A stretch of DNA of 64,000 nucleotides from Cyanoderma ruficeps (Eukaryota; Chordata; Aves; Passeriformes; Timaliidae). The notes beneath the pieces were generated by a model, which saw only the letters and a program-made list of their open reading frames with translations, was not told the origin of the DNA and ran no database searches. This document shows, piece by piece, positions 50,320 through 62,679 of this stretch (the stretch's first letter is position 1; every line of letters begins with the position of its first letter). The translations under genes and the position numbers were made by a program. The stretch is from assembly GCA_008694505.1 (NCBI GenBank), contig VZDJ01000116.1:21003057-21067056 (forward strand), read 5' to 3'.

Positions 50320-51452
50320 AAGATTTTCCCTTCAAAGTTTAATTAAGTTAGCTTATGAAAATATTTTTACTCATTGCAGATTTGGGAAATACTGCATTAT
50401 TTCAGAACAAAGCTCCTGGGTCTCTTTTTTTCCTGTCCTCGGAAAAATGTGTTCATACAAGACTGAGAAGTATACAGATCTGGAAACCAATCAAAAGAGC
50501 TGGGTATTGCAGCATGACTTTTTTGTGTTTTGTTGTGTCAAGACAAATGAGGTGCTGCCCAGAGTGTTCTCTGCTGTAGCTTTAGTAATGGTTTTTTTTA
50601 GTGGGATCCTTGGCCTGGCACATGATAAAGGAAGTTATTATGTCATTTGTTTACTGATTTCTTTTCTCATTGTCTTCTCGCAAAGCCACCTCTTCTCCTT
50701 TCAACTCTCATTGAATCGGCTGCCTGTAGGTTCTTAGATTCACCATATGCTCTCTGTCCAGTAGTATTTATTTCAGATTAATGGTTACAGCACAAAGAGC
50801 AAGTGAATGCAAAGCCTCTAGCAGAGGTCACAGAGCATCTTGTTGTGCCACGTGGTGTTGTAGCTCTCCTGAAAGCTACCAGGTGGGGGTGTTGCAGAAA
50901 CTTATATTCTTCGTTTGAATTTGAGGAAAAATTAAGGAGCTGCTATGAGATGATCCCTGAAGACTTCTGGTCCAGAGAAATAGAGAAGTGTCTTTTGAAC
51001 AGTCAGGGAAGGAGGATGAAGTGCTGTGATTCTCAGCTCTAAGCAAATTTGTAAAAAGACCAGAATTTCAAGATTTATATCTGCAACATGAATTTTGCTT
51101 CTTTATTCCCACTCACCTCTTGGTATTGGGTTTGTTTTCATTAATTACTTAAAAAAAAAAAGGTCTTATTTGCAAACGATCTGTCTGTTTCATGTTACCC
51201 TTGCCAGAAGGTGTCTCACTTGCATGATCATTGCAGGGACCTGTAGGTTCATTTACACTCCATCAGCTATCTTTAAGTGCACTGCATATTGCTAGCTTGG
51301 TTTAGGATGATGTATTGCAGCCAGCCAGCAAGATAATTAAGAGAATATATTAAACTAACCTGGGTGTTGTGAGTGCAAGGCTTGAATAAGCACAGTACAT
51401 CTCACAAATTCTATTTAGCAGCAGAAATATTTTTTCTGATGTAGATTGTGTT

Positions 51453-51700
51453 GAAAAGAGACAAAACCAATAAGGAAAAGGGGAAAAAAGAGAAGGAGGA
51501 TGAAAAAAAAAACTGATCTGATGAGTGAAGGGAGAGGAGGCATTCAGGTACTGCAGGGATTGGAAGAGCTGAAGGAGATGGGAGATTGTGTATGAGGGAG
51601 GAACAGAGCAGGGGGTAATGCAGTCTGGATGGGAGAGGAGATGGCAGTGGAAGGAGGGGATCTAGAGGGGAGCTCTGGGTAGAGGAGAAGGTGTAACCAG
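51453..51700 (+). repeat. Purine-rich (GA) low-complexity tract
   Basis: The plus strand is dominated by A and G. This is most extreme at 51453-51512, with AAAAGG and GAAGGAGG runs and a 10-base A run, and continues as AGGGAGAGGAGG-type sequence to about 51700. Such homopurine tracts can form triplex DNA or bind GAGA-type factors. The same tract produces a serine/proline-rich minus-strand open frame that is an artefact of composition. Confidence 0.75.
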
Positions 51701-54700
51701 GAAAGGGGACCAAGTGCCCCAGGCCCACAGCTCTGCCAGTTGTCACATCCCTGGGTTGTGCTGGTCCCTTGTCCAGCTGGATCCCATCCATGAGAGATGT
51801 TCTCACTGGGCTGAGTCCTGCCCTGGCAGGAGGCTCTGTACCTCCAATTATAAAGTAATTAGATCACTTGAGATCAGGAGATATGATGGAATAAGGGGAA
51901 GAGAGGAAAGCATAGCTAAGGAGTTGCTTTAATGAATTTGGCTTTCCTCTTTGAAAGTTTGAAGACAAGAATGATGTTTTCAAGGAAGCAGGAAAGCTTA
52001 AAGGAATTCAGAGTTTAAAAAGTGCTGATTGCAAATTGCTCTGTGTATGCTTTAGGTTGTTAAGTGTAAAGAGCTCTTAATAACTAAGCTAATAAACTCC
52101 TCAGTGTTTCACCTTGATATTTTTATTTATGTCTTCAGAAATATGCTAATTTGCGGCATAAATAGCAAGGCATATTTCCTCTTGGAGCAAATGACAAACA
52201 CTCAAAAATTTCTTCAACATAGCAAGAAATGAGGATTTTTTTTACACTTCTTTTATTGTCATTTGGTACTTTTTGTGTTTCCTGTTGTCCTCAAGTAAAC
52301 ACAAACTTCTGTGTGATCTTTTTGGAATATCTGTTTGCATCCAAGTAACACATGAAACCTGGCAACACTGATGTGGAGTGAAGGGAGGCCCTTTAAAATG
52401 TGGATTAATTTAAAATGCTTTAAGATTTAGGACTTTTTAGGATAACCCTAGCCAGCTAACTTGGTTCCTTAATTCCAAATGAAAGCTCTTGCCATCTTCT
52501 GTTTACAGAACAGTTCACAGGCTGACTTGCAAATAAGATCTTTTCCTGAGAAGTGAGAGTTTACAGTGAGTTCTCTTTGTTTGGTGGGCAGAAAGATCTC
52601 GAAAAAGCTGTTACCCAGCTACTCTTAATGCCTTTCCCCTGAGGCAGGCAGGGCATAATTTGGGCTCTACTTATTGATCTGTGTTATGGAACAATTACAG
52701 TAGCATTCATGAGCCTTGAAAGCCATAAGCAAAGATAATACGCACGCTCCAGTTAATTCAATAAGTTTGGTGGGGGGTGTAATTTGCCTCTTGGAGCATA
52801 GCTTGAGGAAATCATTTTGGTTTACACTGCTTGAGGAGGCTCTGATAATGTAGTTAATAAGAGCAACAACAACAATAAGGCTACCTGGGTTATGTGGTGT
52901 TGCAAAACCTCTGCTCTCGGCTGTCACTCACACCAGCCTTGGCTGGCCCCAGATTTGAAATCCTCCTCTGTGCCTATGCCTGTGGGAACAGAGGGAAAAT
53001 GTGCACCCCTACCCTTCTCCTGTGTGTTGTGATGGCAAAATAATTCAGGCAGAAACTGCGTCTGACTGGCTCTGCACAGCACCTGCTAAAGTAAGGTCTC
53101 ATTTTAGCTGGGACTCTCAAACATTACAGTAGTACAAATAATTTCATGTAATGACTTCATTTTGTTTCCAGTCCCTGGCTTTATCCAGAGGCTCACAGTG
53201 GAACTATTAGGCATGTCTGGAGTTGTTATGAGCCTCTTTCCCCAAAAGTGATTTATCTGGCTGAAGGTAATATAGTGTAATTATATGTTAGCCTCTGATT
53301 GTTCTAGGAAAGCTCAGCTCCTGTCCTGAAAACCATCTCAAGAATGAAGACAAGAGCTGCTCTAAACCCAACCACTGTCCCTCCAGGCTGGGCTGGTACT
53401 GTACAAAGCAAAAGCCTGGATGTATATGTTGTGTAGGCTGCGAGGAGCCTCTCTAGCACACAAGAAGCCAGAGGAATGGGATCCAGTGACTGTACAGGGA
53501 ATAACAAGGCTCTGAACTGCTCTGTGAATCAAGCAACAGAGGGGACCAGCTTGTCCTTGATGGAGGGTACATGTGGGCCTGCAGGAATAATTTGAAAGGG
53601 TTGGACGTTGAAAAATACTCTGCAGCCAAGCTAAGAAAGCCAGCATTGGGCTGACCTTCTTTAAGCTCCTGGTTGGCATGTTGAAATATCTTTCATAGCT
53701 CAGTTCTGAAAACCTTCCCATTCAAACATGAAACCTCTTTGTCACTCCTATACCCTAAGCCATCACACAAAACCTATTTTTTTGCCATTCAAGTGGTCTG
53801 CCCACAGGAAGGGATGGAGCTTAGTCTCACCTGGAGCTGTCACCAATGTTGCACAGCTCTGTGGCCAATGCCCGTGCTGGGAACAGCCACTGAATGTCAC
53901 GCAGCTGATTGATGTGGCAAAGTGGTGGATTTTGGGATGCGCAGCTTTGGGTCCTGTCTCCCAGGCTGGCTGAACCTCAGAAGCCTAAGCAGAAACATGT
54001 GGTCTTCTTCGATGCTTTGTAGATTCCATGTCCCAAATGCTGATAGCAAAACTGAGGTAATTTCAGGTGCTGAGAATGAGTAATTACAAATTCTCATTCT
54101 CTGCATATGTACTGCAAACAGTAAACAGCTATTCAGGAGTACCTGGCTCTTTGACTAGTTGACTCACAGTCCCATAGCTTCAGTGAATTTTAAAACAGGG
54201 CTTTTCAGGACATCTTAAAAATATTGGCCTCTGGCAAGAAAGATCCTAATTTGCTGAAATAATGAAAACTTGGCAAGTAAGAGCCTCAGCACCCTTTCTC
54301 CTTTCGCCCCAGCCCTGCACTGAATGAATTTAATGCCCTGCAAAACACCCTGGTAGTTGTGGGGTCTTGCTTCATACGAGCAACTAACAGTGAGTTGGTC
54401 CAACAGTTGTGCTGGAAATGCTATTCTGTCTCCTTACCCCCTTCTTCTCTTCATCCTACCTGTCATTTTGTTGATGTTGTTGTTGGTTTGTTTGCTTTTG
54501 TTTTTCCTTCTAGGCATGAGAGATTTATCGTATTTGGGATATAGATTTCTGGCGCCATGAAAAGCCAAAGAAAACTTTAAAAATGCAATTGGAGGCTCAA
54601 AATTCAAAAATCTTAAGCTTGGTTAAGTAAGCAAGTCTGGGCAGTGAGTGCCAGTGCTCTGCTCTTTTGAAATTGAGAGCTATCTTAGTGGAACAGACTC

Positions 54701-57700
54701 TGCTTTGAAGCAGGTAAAATGTATCAAACCTACCGCCTCAGACACACTTCGCACTGACAGGCACGAACTATGTGCAGATTGGTAAAATCTGTCTGTGTTT
54801 TCCCTGGTGTTTTTCTTGAGCACAAGCATTTGTTCTACTTTGACTTTAATTAGTCCCTCATAGTGCTGCTCTGACAGACTAAATTAGGTGTCAGTAATCA
54901 TATACTCTGTAAATGCTGTGTCTGTACAGAAATTCTCCATGCCAAGGCTAGGATTGTTTTCCATGTCTATCCACTGCATGTAATTATACATTAATGTAGA
55001 AATTAATGGGAAACACTAGTTAGATCTTAAAATGTGCCATTTCTCAGGTGTTGGTCCTGTTATTAGTGGCTTATCCACAGGACAGTGAGTCTGCTCCTCA
55101 ATCAAGTGAAAGAAATGTTGACTCTGGAGATAAGGTGTAGCAATTAGCACTAGTGTCTGTTCAGAGCTGATCTGCTCATGAAGTGCAGACACTGAGATTT
55201 TTTGCAAACATTTTCCTATCTACTGTGTTTCTTAAGCTGTGATCTTCAACATGGTACCCAATTCTGCTTTACTGTCCACAAGCCCTGGTTATGGGTCAAA
55301 AATCACTTCAAGCCAATTCCTTTCATCTGCTGCTGTGAGCTTTGGCTGAGACACTTGGTCTCAGATCACAGGCTTGAGCTTGAGCGTGAGTTCAAGTTGC
55401 AAGGTAACACATAGGCTGTCAACTGAGATTTTAAGATCAAAATGAATCTTTGAGGTATTTATAATATTAAACACAGAATTTCCTTTGATTACTCCTGTTT
55501 GAAGACAGGACCTGCTGGACTCCATCAAAACAGAGATTCTGGTGCTGCTCCTGTCGTAACCAGAAGGCGCCAAGAGGCAGAGATCCTGACATCTCCCTTT
55601 GCTGATTGTTCTTATCCCAGGTCAACCTTTTTGTTACATAATTGTGTACTGAGATGATGGAGAGTCACAAGAAAACAAAACAATATTTGATCCATATTTG
55701 TAGCCTGTACAAAGCAACCCCCTCCTTTCTACCAAGGAAAGGAGGCTGATTTCTACATCATCAGATGTTTTGTGAGGAAATGAGGAGTATTCCTAATCGA
55801 AGCCCTCTTTCTGGTTAGATTTTCTTGTAGCTGACAATGAAAAAGGTAATCAGTATGGGTTGAGACTTCTCTGTGTCATTTCAGAAAGAGGTACAATGTA
55901 AAAAGAAGAATATTATGTGCTTTTCATCAAAATGTTTAATAGGAAAACTTTGTCTGTTTTCGTTCATACTTGATATGCTTTAAATTTATACAAAGAATTT
56001 AGAAAATTCTGGGTAAATAGCAAGTCAGATGTTTTTATGTTATCTTTTTCATCCTTGTAAAAACAGAGCTATGCCTTTGTCTGTGTTCACAGTTTCTTTT
56101 CCTTTAAAACCAAATTCAATGCTGCAGGGAAGTTAGACTGGAGTCACATTTTTCTTTTTCCCCCCATATTTTGTAATATCATGTTCTAAAATTTGCTGCT
56201 TATGAGACCATTACAAAATACTCCATATGAATGGGAACTCTGCAGAAATAACAGACTTCAATTTGTCTAGTGGGTTGTTGTCTGAAGAGAGGGAGAGTCT
56301 CATTGTGGCTTCTCAGTGGTGGCTGCTTTTTCAAAAATGAGACACGAAGAACGATTTTCTTACCTTGTATTTATACAAACCTTAGCAGTGGAAAAATGGG
56401 AAACTTTAAAAAACTTCCCAAACAAGACTTCTAACCATTCTTCAAGCCTCCCAGGGATCAACAAGCTTTGCAGATCAATGCTGTTATTATGTGAATGAGA
56501 GAACTTCAGAAAGCCATCACATATAGGCAGGAGTCTATGGTTGGTGGCAAACCCTACTAAATGAGCATCCCTCATCCCTATGTGACTGCCTGTGCTTTTC
56601 AAAAGGGAGTAGTTTGAGAGGTGTTTGGGATTCAGCATTTATAATGGAATCTGTAACAAAACTCAGCATGTGAACTGCAAGAAAGTATTTAAGCAGTTTG
56701 AGTGAGACTCAGAAACTGGTTTAAAAAGCATTTCCTGAAGGTACAATCACTTCTGGCACCAGAGTAGAAACACTTATGCATATTTCTGCACCCTGGGGCA
56801 GTTTTCAAGAATGAGCCTAATGTTAAATCTGAACTCAAAGGGCTTTAATTTTTCTGTTTGATGGGGAGCACTCATTATGCAAATAAGATAGCCTTTGGTC
56901 AGCTGTCTGTATTCCAATTTTTTTTTTTCTATTTTGGAAGGATGCTAGTTTGAAATAGAAATTTCCACATTGAAGTTACTTATTTAGTCACAGCTTTTTA
57001 GTGTGTCTCAAAGATGTGAAGTGGAACACCATCAGATACAAGCATGATTAGTAAAGCCCCATCCTGGCATAAAAGGAGTCTTATCTCAGTTTGGCACAGC
57101 CACTTTTGTAACTCCTCTCTGACAGGGAAATTGCAGCAACCTCCACTTGTCCTTGACTTTATGGGACGGGTAAAATATTCTTGGTTATCTCCATGTCTGG
57201 CCTCTGGTGGCCATCTACATCCCAAATTTCCTGACCTACCTTCACACTGGGTTTCTGGAGCAGGGACAGGGTTATAATTGTAGCTGATCTCTCTACTCTG
57301 CCTTACAGTATTCTTGCTTCCCTCCTGACATTTCATGTTTGAGAGGGACCTCAGTCCAATCATCCTGGCCAACATCTCCAGTGTGACAGACCCACAATGG
57401 GCAGTGGGAGATATGGCCATGTGAGAGGTAGGTGGAAATTTTGGCCCATGGTGTCCATTTTCCCCACCTGGTGGATTCCATGGCTTTCCTGGATGCAGAC
57501 AAGCATGCAGGCATGCTTTGTCTGGTAAAACATGTACCTTACATCAGGTAAGCAAGGGCCTTATTCACCACCAGCAAAGTTGAAGAATGAACCAGAAGAG
57601 ACTCTGAGGACACATCCTTTGCTTGTATAGCTCACATGCCATGACAAAGCCAATCGAGTGAGGGGATTTTACATCTGCAGGGATTTCTTTTTTCTGCTGA

Positions 57701-60700
57701 TAGTTTCCTTCTTCCAGCACTAGCACTTCTAGCAGTGTCAAAAATCTTACGGAGAATTCAGGGGGTTTGACCCCCATCAACACTGTGAAATCTAGGGGCT
57801 GTTAGGAACCAGGCTTCAACCTCTGGGGAAAAGGCAGGCCATAAGGAACACGAGAAATTGAAAAGCAAGAAAAACCTTTAAGTAACTTTAAAAAACTTAT
57901 TCCCCATTGACTACTCTGCTTCAGAACATGGAGGCAGGACCGTGGATATGCATCTCCTGGATATGCTGTCTGGTGCAGCCCCTCCCTGAGATCAGTGAAG
58001 GAAAAGAACCAGCCTCCCTTCTCTAGTGCCTCTTTAGAGGAAACCATAAATTGGCTGACCTAGTACCTGTGATACATTCAGATATTTCCTCCCCAGGCTG
58101 AGTTCCCTTACAAATATCTCTCATTATTTGTGCTGGGCTGATGGTAAGACATCTGCTTTCTAACATCCAAAAGGGATTTGTTGTGCAGTTCTAAGGAGAG
58201 CTTCCTCTACTGAGTTTTGCTTGCCTAATTAACAGTTTGTGAAGTGCTTTGGTTCCATCTGGAGGAACGATCCTCCTGAAATGGGGCTCATTATTCTAAC
58301 AATGCAAACCGACCTGGGTGAGCAGGGGCTGGGGGACCAAGCCTTGTCTATAAGGAAGATGCATGACAGGGGATGGGAGGCTTGCTGAGGGGGAAGCAGG
58401 TGGCTCTTGTAAGTTGAGTGGGAGCTCTGCTCTCCTGGGGAGGTGAGCAACAGCAGCACAAGTGCTGAGACTGACAGGAAAAGTTAGTGGAAGTGCTTTC
58501 CTGTGTTGCTGGGCACAGCTGCAGCAAAGTGCTTTGCTGTGCTTGAATACTTAGTGCTGCTGAGCTTGCAGCTGGAGGGCTGCAGAGCCAGGCAAGGAAA
58601 GCTGTACACAGTGAGCTCCACTTTTCATCCAACACTGTAAAAGTGATCAGGGTGCATGATATCAGGACTCCAGGCTTTCAGGAGTTTGGGATGAAATTGA
58701 ACAACCTTAGGACTTTTTCAGATGAAGAATACAGAAGCAGCTGCTGAGCAGCCTGGCAGTGGGATGTGGCTGTGTCTCCCTCTTTCCCAAGCATTCTGTT
58801 TGTCACGTGCTGTGCGTGGTTGTGTCTAAGGGCGGTCAAAGCTATTAATTCCCACTTGCCTCTCTTTAATTCTGTGCAGAGGAACATTGGGGCAGGGCCC
58901 TCAGAAATGTGCCAGGCAGCTCCCAGGGTAATGGCCCTTGGCATTCGCTCCATGGTTACAGCTTCTGCCTGGGGCGCACCCTGCTTAGCTGTGCCACTTT
59001 CTGCTTAAAGGTTCCCGCTCCCTCCTGTTTTGTTTTGCCAGGAACAACCTGAGTGCAGTGGTCAGAGTGTCTTCTTATGTTGAAAAGCACATTTTGGAAG
59101 GAAGAGAAATGCTATTGCCTTATCAGCAAATCATTTCCCCCAGGCTTTTTATTCACCTGCTGCAGAGGACGTAGTGGGCTATGTATGGGAAAGGCTGCTG
59201 AGGATACACTGTTTTCTTCTCTCTGGTATGTGGATCATGTTTGGTGCAATTGTAGGACCCTTATTTTTCTGACACTTGGAAAAAATAGACCCTGAAAGAG
59301 GAACAACAAGCAAACCAATCAAAAACATATTTTCCTGAAATATGCATAAACTTTCCCTTCCAGTAAGAAAATACCCTAAGGACATTGGATCTCAGCACTG
59401 AATCCAAGCCTTTAGAAGCAGGATGCAAAAGGCAAACAACGCTGCCAAGGTCACATGCCACGTGCTTCTGTTGCCTTCATCCTTGGAGGAAATGCTGGGG
59501 CCACCAAGAGGATCCATGCTCCTGTGACATTTCAGGGACACGCCAGGAGGAGGAGAGACAGGATGCTTGCTCTTGATCTTGCTCAGGTGGATGGGTGCCT
59601 CCCAGTCTGCTGTGTCCACAGCTGAACAGGTGCAGTTCCCACACAGGTTGGACCTTCTCTATTTTTGTTTAAATAAGGGTGTGGAGTGTTTTCTGAGCTG
59701 GGATTCATTACTGTACTGGCTCAAACAAAAACAAAGCTGTGTTTTCCTTTTTCAAATCACTCTGCAGGCTTTTTAACTCTCCCTGCTGATTTTGTTCTAA
59801 GGGAATACCAGTGAATGGTTTTCCTGGTGTCATACCAGAATCAGACATTAATGCTGAAAATCTTAGGACTGAGTTGGTATTTTCCCTTGATTTCTTTTCA
59901 GAAATGAGCCAACAAAGTGCTAACATTGGTGACCTGACTTTGCACAAACATACTCTGAGTTTCACTGTGCATTTATAGCCTGTCTAGGGAAGCTCCCTTC
60001 TGTCCAGATGCAGTAATGGAAGAGCACTCATAGACATAAAAGTGTATTTTCAAGAGGCATAAAAGATGCTCAAGAACTTTTTTTATGATTTTCATTTTGA
60101 AAAGACCCGGGTGCTTAATTAAAAGCCCAGAAACAGGCTTTTCAAAAGCTACAGAAGAGTCTTGACCTATCCAAAAAGTACAATGAAAGAAAAAAGAAAG
60201 GACTTGAGAAAGTGAATTCATTTTCCCTTTATGCCAAAGAAACATTCTGGTGTGATGGCTTCTCTGAGGTTTTTGGGAAAGGTGAGACGGGTGGCAGTAC
60301 CGTAGCACTTACCCCGTGTCCCATTTTTGGGGCTTTTGAGAACCCAGAAGCAGTTGGACAGAGGTACTCAGTGCCTTTTGCCATGAGCTTTCATCCTTCC
60401 TCAGAGTGTCATGGGTGTACCTGGGGTCGCTCAGCTGAAAATCAGAGCTGTGAGGCAAAGTGGGATGAAGATAGGAAAATCTCTCAGAGGACAGGAATAA
60501 AACCCCATAACCTGACTGTCCAGTGGAATCAAGCTCCTGCTCAGAGCAGTGATACAGAAGTCTGATGTAAGTCATAGCAGGGCAATCTCAGGACACTGTC
60601 AGCCACAGACATCTGGCAGGTATTTTCCTATTTTTGACTATTTTGCTCTTCCAAGTATCATCACACAACTTGGCAAATTCTGCTGCCTTGAGTGTTTCTC

Positions 60701-61558
60701 CCTGTCTCCACAGTCATGAGTGTGAGGGGGCTGTGGCTGCTGTAGGATCTGCCCATGTGCTGTAGAGCAGGTATCGCTCCCAGCTGGGATGGGTGGCTTC
60801 GATGCTGTGAGGGTTCCTGTTTTTTGCCAGGAAAAGTCAGCTGATGCTTTACTGGGTAAAGCAAAAATTCAGAATAAATTTCAGCGAATGAAATGGAACA
60901 CTACTTGATGAGTAAGTTGAACATCAGCTATAATTAAATATACTAGTTTTAAAATGAAAAATCAGCTTCTTTCGTCTCTTTGCTATCAGTCTCTGTTTCT
61001 CAAGTTTTCACAATTGCAGAAAACAGAAAAACTCTCCTTTGCTTTTAATGCATTGAAAAGTTCAGGGAAAGACTTCAAGCTGAACATTTATGAGAATTTC
61101 ACAGACATCATTCCAGATTTATAGCTGAGTTCACTGTCCTACCTCAAGTCCTATTTCCTTTTAAGATGTATCTATAATTTCAAGAGACTTTCTAAAGAGA
61201 TTTAAACCTTTTAATCCTTTTTCTTCCTTTTCCAGGCAGAATTTAGTATTTATGCTAACTTGCCTGTAGTTTGGGTAAGATAGGTATGAATTTAGATTTA
61301 TACAGACTTTCAAAATCCGGTCAGTATTTTTTGTGAACAACATCACTTAAACATAAAATGTTCACATCTCATGGCTACCCATAAGTTGAACAATTAGTAG
61401 ATGGGGCAAAGTTGAAGTGCAATAATTTCACTGAAATAAAATGAACTTGGGCTAATTTCCTTTAGGTACAATCCAGCCCATTTTTCCCTTTAGCACTATA
61501 CTATCTTGCTTTATTTTCCACAATATTCCTTATGCTGGCCTCCAAATTTCTTTGCAAG

Positions 61559-61571
61559 AAAAAAAAAAAAA
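61559..61571 (+). repeat. Poly-A homopolymer, 13 bases
   Basis: Thirteen A followed by GGGG. No upstream element is recognisable, so this is recorded as simple sequence. Confidence 0.85.
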
Positions 61572-62333
61572 GGGGTTTTGTCTGCAACCTCTTTGGTCAT
61601 AACTTCTGCAGTAATTGCAATTAGCATCAGAATGAACTCATTATTTTACTCATATTTAAAAAAGGCATCAATGCTGCACTTCTCCTCTCCTAATAAAAGC
61701 TGTAGCAAACCCAACAGTAGGCACATTTTAAACAAGATACAGCTGAAAAATGCAGTGATCTCAGTGGTGTTTGCAGTTTAGGAGCTGAAAAAAAAATGCA
61801 TTCATGGTTTGCATAAAAGATTAATGCTTAATCCTGTTTTCATGGTGTCAGTGGGAGTTCTGCCACCATTCAATAAGGGATGGGTCAGATCCTTAATATA
61901 TTTGGTGAAATGTCATGTCCAAGGATTGTAACTTTCAATGCACAAAAGCACACATAAACTGTGGCCAAAATAAACTGAAAATAAAAAAAACCACCCCTGT
62001 CTCTGGTGGCTAAGCATTGTCTCAGATCCTGCTTTGAAACAGGAGCTGTGGTGTGTAAATGATTGAGCAGGTTCAGTAGAGAGGGCACAGAATGACATTT
62101 TCCCTGGGAATATTTGATGTAATGTCCAAATTTTGCTACACAGGAAAGTCAGGTCCACAAAGATTCTGACAACACAAGAAGGATACTGGCAGGGCCAGGA
62201 GACTTAATGTGGATCTCAGTTTGTGTCCAGGGCTCCACCTGCAAAGGAACCCTTCCTGCACCTTAACTGTTTCTCTGCTATGTTGGCAGAATATTTTCTT
62301 TTACTGAATTGCTTTTTTGATAAATGATTTCCC

Positions 62334-62679
62334 TGATGTGGTGCCTCATGTACTGCCCTGAAAGGAGGTTGCAGTGATGTGGGGGTTGGTCACTTCTCCC
62401 AAATAACAAGTGGTAGAATAAAAGGAAATGGCCACAAGATGCACCAGGGGAGCTTTAGATTGGCTATTAGGAAAAATTTCTTCTCTGAAAGTGTTGTCGG
62501 GCCCTGGAACAGGCTGCCCAGGGAAGTGGTGGTGTGACCGTCCCTGGAGGTGTCTATAAGGTGTGTAAATGTGGCACTGAGGGACATGCCTTACTGTTGG
62601 ACTTGGTAGTGCTGGATAAACAATTGGACTTAATGGTCTTAAAAGTAGTTTTCAACCTAAAAAATTCTGTGATTCTATG
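62334..62679 (+). mobile_element. CR1 LINE, 5'-truncated with intact 3' terminus
   Basis: The plus strand follows the avian CR1 3' UTR consensus from GTGGTGCCTCATGTACTGCC and CTGAAAGGAGGTTGCAG, through CTTCTCCCAAATAACAAGTG, AGGAAATGGCCACAAG, CAGGGGAGCTTTAGATTGG and TATTAGGAAAAATTTCTTC. It continues through GGAACAGGCTGCCCAGGGAA, GTCCCTGGAGGTGTCTATAA and GACTTGGTAGTGCTGG to TTTTCAACCTAAAAAATTCTGTG. It ends with the diagnostic octamer pair ATTCTGTG ATTCTATG at 62664-62679. The element is truncated at the 5' end in the usual way and carries no reverse transcriptase. It is the best-preserved CR1 in the window and therefore likely the youngest. The open frame at 62534-62836 is a by-product of it. 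Confidence 0.94.

Larger units (their letters stand above)
49430..62333. other. No gene recognised; low-complexity tracts only
   Basis: About 13 kb without a recognisable gene, RNA or interspersed repeat. Homopolymers are a T15 run at 50305-50319, A11 at 51151-51161 and A13 at 61559-61571. A purine-rich stretch occupies 51453-51700. Open frames up to 153 codons (50276-50737 plus) and 140 codons (56998-57420 minus) are not recognisable. AT-rich blocks with TAATTA-like words at 52080-52220 and 54790-55020 have the look of conserved non-coding DNA, but this cannot be tested here. Confidence 0.55.

Noticed and set aside
50276..50737. 153-codon hydrophobic plus-strand open frame resembling a membrane protein
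   Set aside because: Hydrophobicity comes from poly-T and T-rich DNA (including the T15 run). There is no conserved motif or family resemblance.
51411..51806. 131-codon serine/proline-rich minus-strand frame
   Set aside because: It is the complement of the purine-rich tract; low-complexity DNA explains it.
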